DNA of 6,534 nucleotides from Bacillota bacterium (lineage in GTDB: Bacteria; Bacillota; Clostridia; Acetivibrionales; Acetivibrionaceae), in the NCBI GenBank assembly GCA_023398495.1, contig JAEWSG010000114.1, forward strand, positions 1-6,534, read 5' to 3'. Below the pieces are notes generated by a model that was not told the origin of the DNA, did not search any database, and saw only the letters and a program-made list of their open reading frames with translations. How positions within the stretch are numbered: the first letter of the stretch is position 1; the number at the start of each line of letters is the position of its first letter. Below are positions 1 to 5,644 of this stretch, one piece after another. The position numbers and the translations under genes are program-made.

Positions 1-45
1 AATCACAACGGCGATCTTAGTAAAGCGAATAGTATTTTTCTTCAT
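1..45 (-). CDS. N-terminus of a probable exported or membrane protein (partial)
   Basis: Reading the minus strand from the ATG at 45 gives MKKNTIRFTKIAVVI, open to the window edge. A short basic stretch (KK, R, K) followed by the start of a hydrophobic run is typical of a signal peptide, lipoprotein leader or first membrane anchor. The main support that this is a real gene start is a well-formed Bacteroidota-type promoter about 36-65 bp upstream (81-110). Only 15 residues are visible, so the family cannot be named. It is separated from the restriction operon by about 0.9 kb and is probably unrelated to it. Confidence 0.5.
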   Translation of the reverse strand, partial: MKKNTIRFTKIAVVI

Positions 46-80
46 TCGGTTCAGATTACAGATTTCAAGTAATATCAGCA

Positions 81-110
81 CGAAGGTACAATTATATATT
101 TATCTTCCAA
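81..110 (-). promoter_or_regulatory. Bacteroidota-type promoter for the gene at 1-45
   Basis: On the minus strand a TTG (rc of 108-110) is followed by exactly 19 bases and then TACCTTCG (rc of 81-88). This matches the Bacteroidota vegetative consensus TTG-N19-TAnnTTTG except for one base in the -7 box. The expected transcription start would fall near position 75, giving a leader of about 30 nt before the ATG at 45. The match is read directly from sequence; activity is inferred. Confidence 0.55.
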
Positions 111-174
111 AAAATTAACAAGCATCTGATACATCACGGCAAATGCCTTTTTCTTCTCATATGTTTGTTTTTCT

Positions 175-240
175 TTTGACCTCATCCCCGGTCCCTTGTT
201 CCGGAGGACAAAGTGGAGAAGCTTTGTGGGAGACTTTGAC
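175..240. repeat. GC-rich patch flanked by TTTGAC direct repeats, possible interspersed repeat
   Basis: The segment contrasts sharply in base composition with its AT-rich surroundings. It is bracketed by two copies of TTTGAC exactly 60 bp apart (175-180 and 235-240). Inside lie the palindrome TCCGGA (200-205) within an imperfect inverted repeat spanning about 195-213, and an ACAAAG/CTTTGT inverted repeat (208-213 and 222-227). Small GC-rich palindromic intergenic repeats of this general look recur in Bacteroidota genomes. Whether this is one can only be decided by counting copies in the host genome. Confidence 0.3.
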
Positions 241-403
241 ACAAATCACAAATCACTCCAACTAGTGGTTTTTCATATATTTACTCATGATTAAACTGAT
301 TATGGAAAAATCACTATACAACATATTACCAGTGTTTTTCAATATTTTAATTCTTCAATAATTCAATGAACTTACAGGCAATATCAATGATGTAATAGAT
401 GAA

Positions 404-428
404 TAAGAAGAAGATGACTTTCTTCTTA
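404..428. repeat. Perfect 9-bp inverted repeat (hairpin)
   Basis: TAAGAAGAA at 404-412 is exactly complementary to TTCTTCTTA at 420-428, with a 7-base loop. It is purely A/G on one arm and T/C on the other, and a further T/C-rich run follows at about 459-478. The minus strand continues into AT-rich sequence without a clear U-tract at the stem base. It could be a weak secondary terminator or a chance structure in low-complexity DNA. Confidence 0.3.
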
Positions 429-485
429 ATCCATTTTTCAAAGGATTGGAACCACTTATTTTTTCTTCTTCTTCTTTTCACAGAA

Positions 486-527
486 AAACCACCTTTAAGG
501 ATTAAAAAATCATCTTAAAAGTGGTTT
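486..527 (-). terminator. Probable rho-independent terminator, minus strand
   Basis: Arms 487-499 and 514-526 form a 13-bp stem. On the minus-strand transcript it pairs fully, with a single G-U wobble; on the plus strand that position is a C/A mismatch. The apical region adds a GATT/AATC pairing with a 4-base loop and a 2-base bulge. On the minus strand the stem runs into five T residues (rc of 484-488), while the plus-strand side runs into TTTCCCC, so the minus orientation is favoured. It lies about 410 bp beyond the nuclease stop codon, so it would leave a long 3' untranslated region if it ends that operon. Confidence 0.5.
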
Positions 528-565
528 CCCCTATTGCCCCCTAAATTAAGCAGAAAAATGGCGAA

Positions 566-680
566 TTTTTAATTTGTTGATAAGTTTTACAACCCTTTAT
601 TCATAGGCATATGGAAGTATAATGATTATATAAATGGCTGTTTTTCAGTATATAACCCTTTTTAATTGTTGATAACTTTT
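566..680. repeat. Pair of imperfect 22-23 bp direct repeats containing TTGTTGATAA
   Basis: Positions 566-588 and 659-680 share TTTTTAATT, then GTTGATAA, then TTTT. They differ by one inserted T and one G/C change. The common core TTGTTGATAA starts at 574 and 666, 92 bp apart. The reverse complement of the core holds TTATCAACA, one base from the classical DnaA box TTATCCACA. No origin-type gene (dnaA, dnaN, repA) is near, so an origin is not claimed. The copies may instead be protein-binding sites or remnants of a duplication. Confidence 0.3.
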
Positions 681-936
681 CTGGATAATGCTGAATTACA
701 ATAATATAGCATTTTTTAGGATAATTTTTAGTGTGTTTATGTAATTGAATTTCAATGCCTTAATCATTTCAATTAATATTGCTTTATAGGAATATACTGG
801 CAAAATTTTGGGAAAGTGGCTTTATATTCTTCTTGAAATTCCATCAGGGATGCAGATAACAGCTTTCGCTGAGGATATAAAGTAGTTCTAAAGAGCATAC
901 ACATTTACCCCTGAGAAACTTATGTGACTGGTTAGC

Positions 937-3228
937 TTAACAATATTTTACCACCACTTCCATCAATTTCTCCGCAAATGCCTCCCCTCCCTTCTTATAG
1001 TTCTTCATTTTAGCTACATTAAAAACTCTCCGATTGAAAATGCTTTCATCAACCTTCTCAATATCGATAACCAGGTAATAATCATGTTTAGCTCCAGGGT
1101 AACCAGATTTATTTAATTGCTTTTTTGTTACAAGCCTGGGGCCTTTGCTTTTGATCTCCCACATGTCACCTGAAGTAGTTGCTCCTTTACGATATAGTAA
1201 AAGATAACGGGCATTGATAAAATCTTTATTTAGCACTAACGCTCCTTTATCTTCATTGGTGCGAAAGTTATATAGACCCTTACTGGTGATCCAATCGTAA
1301 TGAGCTTGGTTCTTCACATAACCGATTATTACCGTAGTTTCATCCGGAATGAAGTCACGATTGGTACCAATGGCTTCAGGTAAATATTCTCTGGTGATTA
1401 TTGGATCATCTTTATGTATCTGGTAGACCTTAGTTGCAAGTTTTTCGCGTTGCGAGGTGCGGTTTAGGAAGTGTTCCAATACGGCATATAGAAATTGTTC
1501 TATAGCCTTGCTTCCATCGTTGGTTTTGGAAGGGCGCAATGGGAAGGCTCCCAACCCAGGTATGATCTCGTGAAATCCGCTGCGGGTAAATGGTTTTTCA
1601 GTGCCTGGATAAAGTACATAGGCACCGGCAGTTCGCCTGATAGCATCTTTGTAAGTATGCATCTTTAACAAATCAACCCTCTTATATGTGCCCCGGCGCT
1701 GCTCATCCTTTTCCTGCAATAATTCAGCCTTCTCATCTTCTTCATTTTTACTGCCTTCTGTGTCGTTTTTACCAAATATGTCCGCAATACTCTCTAACTT
1801 ATACTTTGCATCAAAATGAATATGTACTATCAACTCCTCACGTTCGGCCGTTTCAGCATCAATCCCTTCAGGCCAAATGCTTATAGAGTAATCGGGACGC
1901 AGGTATCTTGTCCATGATCCTCCATCAGGATACTTTTCGGCTATACGGTAGTTTTTATTGTAGTGGAAGGTTACTCTTAGATTGCGTATGTTTGAAATGT
2001 ACAATCCCTCTATTGGCAGAATATTTCCCTGTTTTAAGATGAGATCGATACCATTGTCGGTTTCTCGAAGTAACTTTTGCGGAACATAGGTATCCAGTTT
2101 GAAGACATACTTTACTATATCGAGCAGCTTGAAGAATACCCAATATTCGTACAATATGGCTATGTCCTTCTTATTACCTTTGTAAACGTCATCACCACCA
2201 TGCCAAATGAGTTTAGATGCCAGATCAAGCATCAGCCATACCCGCAATACTTCGCGATAGCCCTCCTTACGTTGCAGTACCGGACTATTCAAAGGCAACG
2301 TTTTGAGCGTTGATACCTCTTTAAACATAGAGTGCTGTAGGTATTGCTCCAGCTTGTCGATGATTAAGTTGGCCTCTTTGGATACCCGCTCGCTATTAAG
2401 AGATGATTTGAATATAAGCAGCAGATTAAGAAATGAGTCTAAGGCGAACTTTATAAAGCTATTCTCAGGCGTATCAATTGATTCGGTTTTATTGGTAGTA
2501 GTGATATGGATGGGGATAGAATCAAGTGTGTTAGCCAAAGGGTGAGCAACTGGCAGAGGCATGCGGTTACTATTGCCGGCAATTTGCCTTATAGCTCCAC
2601 TATTCATACGCCGAATATTCCTGATATCCTTCACACATTCGGTATCTTTCCAACGGGTTACCGGCGAGTTCAATATTTTCTGTATTGAATCATTGAATTC
2701 AGGTGAATTGATAACCGATTTAATAAAGGCAAATCGTTGGTAAAGTGTCTGAGCATCAGAGGTGAAATCCTTTGTTATGGTTTGTTCCACCGGCGAGTCG
2801 TGTTGCAGCAACAGGTCTACACACTTTTCTGTGATATCTGAAAGCATTTGCCGGTAATCATCGCGATAATTAAGCTTATCTGATTGTACTTCAAGGCTGA
2901 ATTTGGTAACTACCTGATCAGTTGTTTGATCTAACACCTCAAGTTCGAGGGTTCCGACATAAATGTTAGGAGCTATGCGCCCCATGGAGGGTTTGAAATG
3001 GCTACGGGTTACAATTTCATCAAAACCTGGACACCTTAGATAATAGTTACCCTCCATTTGATACTCGTAATACGAACCCTCATAGATCTGGTAAGGGGCC
3101 TCTCCATGTTCTATTGCCTCGGCATTATATGCAACTAGGTAGTTAGGCTTTTGACCCCTAATCATCAGGTTGAATAGCTGTCCATTTATAGACAAGGGAA
3201 TTATGATAGCATCCGAGCTCTGCGCCAT
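937..3228 (-). CDS. McrC-like DUF2357/PD-(D/E)XK nuclease subunit of a type IV restriction system
   Basis: Predicted nuclease partner of the AAA+ protein encoded just upstream. The 763 residues read as an N-terminal beta-rich DUF2357-type region (about 1-330), a PD-(D/E)XK nuclease core (about 355-540) and a C-terminal domain (about 600-735). In the core I see E361 in LYEYWVFFKL, D446 in RPDYSI, and D473/K475 in the signature HFDAKYK (471-477). The family's KMHTYKDA motif follows at 522-529. A charged, probably disordered insert (about 484-514, rich in E, K, D) separates the last two. The C-terminal part (VIIGYVKN at 633, then YLLLYRKG, MWEI and YYLVIDIE) has the strand pattern of a PUA/EVE-like fold; this is inference. 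The ATG at 3228 starts 3 bp after the stop of the McrB-like gene with no Shine-Dalgarno, so the two genes are probably co-transcribed and translationally coupled. All expected catalytic residues are present and the gene looks intact. The DUF2357 and nuclease assignment is firm; the substrate (modified DNA) is inferred from the family. Confidence 0.85.
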   Translation of the reverse strand: MAQSSDAIIIPLSINGQLFNLMIRGQKPNYLVAYNAEAIEHGEAPYQIYEGSYYEYQMEGNYYLRCPGFDEIVTRSHFKPSMGRIAPNIYVGTLELEVLDQTTDQVVTKFSLEVQSDKLNYRDDYRQMLSDITEKCVDLLLQHDSPVEQTITKDFTSDAQTLYQRFAFIKSVINSPEFNDSIQKILNSPVTRWKDTECVKDIRNIRRMNSGAIRQIAGNSNRMPLPVAHPLANTLDSIPIHITTTNKTESIDTPENSFIKFALDSFLNLLLIFKSSLNSERVSKEANLIIDKLEQYLQHSMFKEVSTLKTLPLNSPVLQRKEGYREVLRVWLMLDLASKLIWHGGDDVYKGNKKDIAILYEYWVFFKLLDIVKYVFKLDTYVPQKLLRETDNGIDLILKQGNILPIEGLYISNIRNLRVTFHYNKNYRIAEKYPDGGSWTRYLRPDYSISIWPEGIDAETAEREELIVHIHFDAKYKLESIADIFGKNDTEGSKNEEDEKAELLQEKDEQRRGTYKRVDLLKMHTYKDAIRRTAGAYVLYPGTEKPFTRSGFHEIIPGLGAFPLRPSKTNDGSKAIEQFLYAVLEHFLNRTSQREKLATKVYQIHKDDPIITREYLPEAIGTNRDFIPDETTVIIGYVKNQAHYDWITSKGLYNFRTNEDKGALVLNKDFINARYLLLYRKGATTSGDMWEIKSKGPRLVTKKQLNKSGYPGAKHDYYLVIDIEKVDESIFNRRVFNVAKMKNYKKGGEAFAEKLMEVVVKYC

Positions 3229-3231
3229 GGT

Positions 3232-5187
3232 TTATGCTTCAGCGAAACTGGTGAAACTATTGCTGAGTAGATTTTTATACATACGCATGATCTTTTCAAA
3301 AGCCAGTGGGTACTTCACCATTGAATAATCGATGCTCCGGTCGGTATGATACCTCTTAACCATCTCTTCAAAAAGTGCACCCTCCTGCAGGCAAAGCTTA
3401 GCCATTAAAACTAGATCGGCCTCCAGTTTACGGCGCGAGCCATGCACCTTTGGCAATAGCTTCTGAACAATGGTGGTATCAAATATGGAATCATCCGTCC
3501 AGGCAATATCCAATTTACGAACCACCGATGCATACTTTATAATTTCAGAGGCACTACGGTAACCAAACTCAGCACCATTGTTCTTAAGCACCTTAAAGAA
3601 CTGGAGCAGGTTATTGCTCATAAAGTCTATCCCATCACTTAACACCTCATCAGCGGCAATGCGCACGAAATCAAACCCCAAATGAGCTCCTTTAGATTTT
3701 AGGTAGTCCATATTGAGCAGGGCAAAGTCGTTCAAGAAAGCCTCCATCTCCTCGAAAGTAACTCTAAATTCAATAACGCTGGCCCTATCTAGCACCTTCG
3801 GACTGAACATATAAGTAGTTTCATCAATATTTACGGTGCCGATAATAAAGAGATTTGCAGGGAGTAAAATCTGCGCAGGTAAAGGTTCAGATTCCACCAT
3901 TTTAGTCACCTCTCCCGAATGCAATGAAATATAACACTTCGACTCCATCGCGCTCAGGAAATCGGCAAAATAGCGCTCCACATGACTTAAATTCATCTCA
4001 TCAAGGATAAGGAAGAAAGGTTTATCAGGATTCGCTATAGCTCGAATAATTAGCTCTAGAGCACCATTATCCGGAAGTACATAATCTTTAGAATCTAATG
4101 CATTAGGAAATCCTAAAAGCGGCTCCCTATTTGTCCAATCGGCCCCTACCGGTACCAGACAATACTGTTCACTACTACCATTCCCATTTACTCCCTGGCT
4201 CAACCACTGAGCAAAAGCCAATGCCATCTTGGTTTTACCTGAACCGGATAAACCGGTTAGAATAACAAAAGGCTTAGTTAGCAAGCTAGCCACAAACCTT
4301 AGGGCCACATTTCTATCGAGCTTAAGATTGGCATTATATGCGTCTTTGATGAAATCGGACGGATCGAACTTTGTAGATTTCCCTTTTTTGTTATTGCCAT
4401 CTTCATCAACTTTAGTGGTTGTAATTACAGGAGGTATTATTGCCGGTGCAGTAGATGGCATACTAAGCTGAGTTTTGTAAACATTAATCAGATAATTGAT
4501 ATCATCAGCAATTGAGTCAATATCAATTCCCTTATCAGTTTTATAAGCTTTATATACTAAAGATTCCTTATACTTGGGCGGCATGCCTAGACCATTTTTA
4601 GAAAAATAATCTTCAACAGTGTCAACACCTGTAACCTGCCAATTCACTGGAGGAGGATTAGTGGCACTAACACAATAATTAACTAGAAGCAGATTTAATT
4701 TTTTATAGAACAGAATACCTGGATATATCCCTTTTTTGACGTTATGACCTGGTGCTAAAAAAGCTATCCAAGGTACAAAGGTTGGTACACCTTGTCCAAA
4801 ACCTATCTTTACTGTCAAGTCTTTAAACTCAGGTTGAAAATGCCCTGTATGCATATTTTCGGAAGCTACCTGATCAAAGAACATTTTAAAATGAGGATAA
4901 CGATCAGGTGTTACGCTCTCTTTTCCTTTATCCACAATATTAAAACCAAGCGTTTCAAGTAACTTAAAGCTCTTTTTATTTCTGCCTCCTTCAAAAGTTG
5001 CACGATCAAGCTCAACGCCATTAGCAAAAATATTGGCATAAGAAAGCACCACTTTAGGCGGATATCGTTTCTCCTTATAAATTAAATCATAATACTGCGA
5101 ATCAGCATCATAAGGAATACCTTCCTTATCAATTTTAGCAATAGCTTGAAGGATGTCGTTTTTGGAAATATTCTCAGGGATGGGCAT
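3232..5187 (-). CDS. mcrB: McrB-like AAA+ NTPase with ScoMcrA-like head and DUF3578 (MrcB_N) domains
   Basis: Motor and recognition subunit of a predicted modification-dependent restriction system. With the ATG at 5187 it is 651 residues. Residues about 5-86 match the ScoMcrA-like N-terminal head (YDLIYKEKRYPPKVVLS at 33-49, FEGGRN at 65-70, LGFNIV at 80-85). Residues about 97-240 match DUF3578/MrcB_N, starting HFKMFFDQV. A charged, Pro/Thr-rich linker (about 242-275) leads to the AAA+ domain: Walker A GLSGSGKT (312-319), Walker B FFLILDE (391-397) running into the McrB-type MNLSHVERYFADF, sensor-1-like GTVNIDE (450-456) and the candidate arginine finger R468 in VLDRAS. The rest is helical. 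The classical McrB NTAD motif reads NIDE (453-456), so nucleotide preference is uncertain. An upstream in-frame TTG at 5211 would add eight residues, but that TTG is the end of the -7 promoter box, so the ATG is chosen. It is the first gene of the two-gene operon and looks intact. Confidence 0.9.
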   Translation of the reverse strand: MPIPENISKNDILQAIAKIDKEGIPYDADSQYYDLIYKEKRYPPKVVLSYANIFANGVELDRATFEGGRNKKSFKLLETLGFNIVDKGKESVTPDRYPHFKMFFDQVASENMHTGHFQPEFKDLTVKIGFGQGVPTFVPWIAFLAPGHNVKKGIYPGILFYKKLNLLLVNYCVSATNPPPVNWQVTGVDTVEDYFSKNGLGMPPKYKESLVYKAYKTDKGIDIDSIADDINYLINVYKTQLSMPSTAPAIIPPVITTTKVDEDGNNKKGKSTKFDPSDFIKDAYNANLKLDRNVALRFVASLLTKPFVILTGLSGSGKTKMALAFAQWLSQGVNGNGSSEQYCLVPVGADWTNREPLLGFPNALDSKDYVLPDNGALELIIRAIANPDKPFFLILDEMNLSHVERYFADFLSAMESKCYISLHSGEVTKMVESEPLPAQILLPANLFIIGTVNIDETTYMFSPKVLDRASVIEFRVTFEEMEAFLNDFALLNMDYLKSKGAHLGFDFVRIAADEVLSDGIDFMSNNLLQFFKVLKNNGAEFGYRSASEIIKYASVVRKLDIAWTDDSIFDTTIVQKLLPKVHGSRRKLEADLVLMAKLCLQEGALFEEMVKRYHTDRSIDYSMVKYPLAFEKIMRMYKNLLSNSFTSFAEA

Positions 5188-5208
5188 AGTGATGGCTGTT
5201 GGTAGGAA

Positions 5209-5216
5209 CAAATATA
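5209..5216 (-). promoter_or_regulatory. -7 box of the restriction operon promoter
   Basis: The minus strand reads TATATTTG (rc of 5209-5216), an exact match to the Bacteroidota -7 consensus TAnnTTTG. Transcription would start near 5203, giving a short leader of about 16 nt before the ATG at 5187. No TTG occurs at the ideal 19-base spacing; a TTG lies only 11 bases upstream (rc of 5228-5230), so the -33 element is poor. A weak -33 would fit a promoter that needs activation or is kept low. Because its last three bases are the TTG that would serve as an upstream start, the box also settles the start codon of the McrB-like gene. Confidence 0.5.
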
Positions 5217-5224
5217 AGAAAATG

Positions 5225-5238
5225 GTTCAAATTTGAAC
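5225..5238. promoter_or_regulatory. Perfect 14-bp palindrome, candidate operator of the restriction operon
   Basis: GTTCAAATTTGAAC is identical to its reverse complement over all 14 bases. It lies 8 bp upstream of the -7 box, where the spacer and -33 region of the operon promoter should be. A dimeric regulator bound here would overlap RNA polymerase. No regulator gene is encoded in the window, so any such protein would act from elsewhere. The palindrome is seen directly; operator function is inferred from its position. Confidence 0.4.
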
Positions 5239-5240
5239 TT

Positions 5241-5265
5241 AATTGATTAATAGCTAAATTGATTA
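5241..5265. repeat. Two direct copies of AATTGATTA in the divergent intergenic region
   Basis: AATTGATTA occurs at 5241-5249 and again at 5257-5265, a 16-bp period (about 1.5 helical turns). It sits between the palindrome and the plus-strand gene start. Such spacing could serve a DNA-binding protein shared by the divergent promoters. In sequence this AT-rich a chance repeat is also plausible. Confidence 0.2.
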
Positions 5266-5320
5266 TTAAAATTTTTGATAAAATGTAATTAAAAAGCATT
5301 TTATTTTAGATTCTACTTTT

Positions 5321-5328
5321 TAATTTAG
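5321..5328 (+). promoter_or_regulatory. Possible -7 box for the plus-strand PLD-like stub
   Basis: TAATTTAG differs from TAnnTTTG at one position and ends 22 bp before the ATG at 5351. No TTG is found at the usual 19-base spacing; only TTT is there. The leader that follows is A-rich with no Shine-Dalgarno, as is usual in Bacteroidota. A weak call, supported mainly by position. Confidence 0.25.
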
Positions 5329-5350
5329 CACCCCTAAAAACTCACTAAAA

Positions 5351-5581
5351 ATGGCAAAGTTCGTCACTGGAGAGGAATTAGAAGATGTTGTATACGACAT
5401 TATATGGAATGCTCAGGAAACTTTGATGCTGGTATCTCCTTTTATAAGATTGGATAAGTATTTTAAGGAATTACTAAATCAGCACATCAACAATCACAAA
5501 CTTCACATTATTATCATTTTTGGCAAGAATGACATTAGTAGGCGTGAATTGAAAAAGTTATTTTTAACTGAAATTTCGTAG
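5351..5581 (+). pseudogene. Truncated phospholipase D-like protein (N-terminal stub)
   Basis: The 76-residue product starts MAKFVTGEELEDVVYDIIWN and continues through LMLVSPFIRLDKYFKELL (25-42) to LHIIIIFGKND (51-61). This is the opening beta-alpha-beta unit of PLD-like/HKD proteins common in Bacteroidota, which usually run well over 150 residues and carry an HxKxxxxD motif further on. Here the frame ends in ISRRELKKLFLTEIS and a TAG, with no HKD motif, and neither of the other two plus frames downstream to 5645 restores one. I therefore read it as a remnant of a nuclease or lipase-fold gene that lost its catalytic part by deletion rather than by a simple frameshift. It is divergent from the restriction operon across a 163-bp spacer. 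A functional mini-protein cannot be excluded. Confidence 0.55.
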
Positions 5582-5644
5582 GATAAATTTTACAAATGAC
5601 TTACTTTGTCGCCACCTAAGCTTATCTTTATCCTTTTCTGTTAA

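Larger units (their letters stand above)
111..936. other. Gene-free AT-rich spacer downstream of the restriction operon
   Basis: Over 800 bp without a convincing coding region. It is strongly AT-rich apart from a GC-rich patch at about 178-233. It holds short inverted repeats, a likely terminator, a pair of TTGTTGATAA repeats and a palindrome-like ATTGAATTTCAAT (744-756), which are listed separately where useful. Two short ORFs (399-518 plus, 39 codons; 773-904 minus, 43 codons) have no recognisable similarity and are not called. The length and scattered repeats suggest decayed or recombined accessory DNA, but no transposase remnant or tRNA is visible. Confidence 0.6.

Noticed and set aside
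399..518. Plus-strand ORF of 39 codons starting MNKKKMTFFL with a leucine/phenylalanine-rich middle
   Set aside because: It runs through the perfect hairpin at 404-428, the T/C tract and the first arm of the terminator. Its hydrophobicity is a by-product of the T-rich tract, and no promoter is visible.
773..904. Minus-strand ORF of 43 codons (internal start MEFQEEYKATF) beginning 32 bp after the nuclease stop
   Set aside because: Same strand and close to the operon, so briefly considered as a third gene. No recognisable family, and it is short enough to be expected by chance in AT-rich DNA.
1686..2743. Several plus-strand ORFs of 60-80 codons opposite the nuclease gene
   Set aside because: They lie wholly within the nuclease gene on the other strand, show no domain features, and are explained as antisense shadows.
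5581..5633. GGATAAA/TTTATCC inverted repeat between the two plus-strand genes, considered as a terminator
   Set aside because: Only 7 bp with a 39-base loop and no T-run after a stable stem; too weak to call.
5606..5636. Promoter candidate TTG (5606-5608) plus TATCCTTT for the gene at 5645
   Set aside because: The -7 box does not fit TAnnTTTG well, and the alternative TATCTTTA box has a spacing of only 14 bases.
5581..5644. Possible frameshift joining the PLD stub to the next gene
   Set aside because: The alternative frame gives KFRRINFTND and a serine/leucine-rich tail without an HKD motif, and it reaches a stop before the next gene, so no fused or restored protein results.
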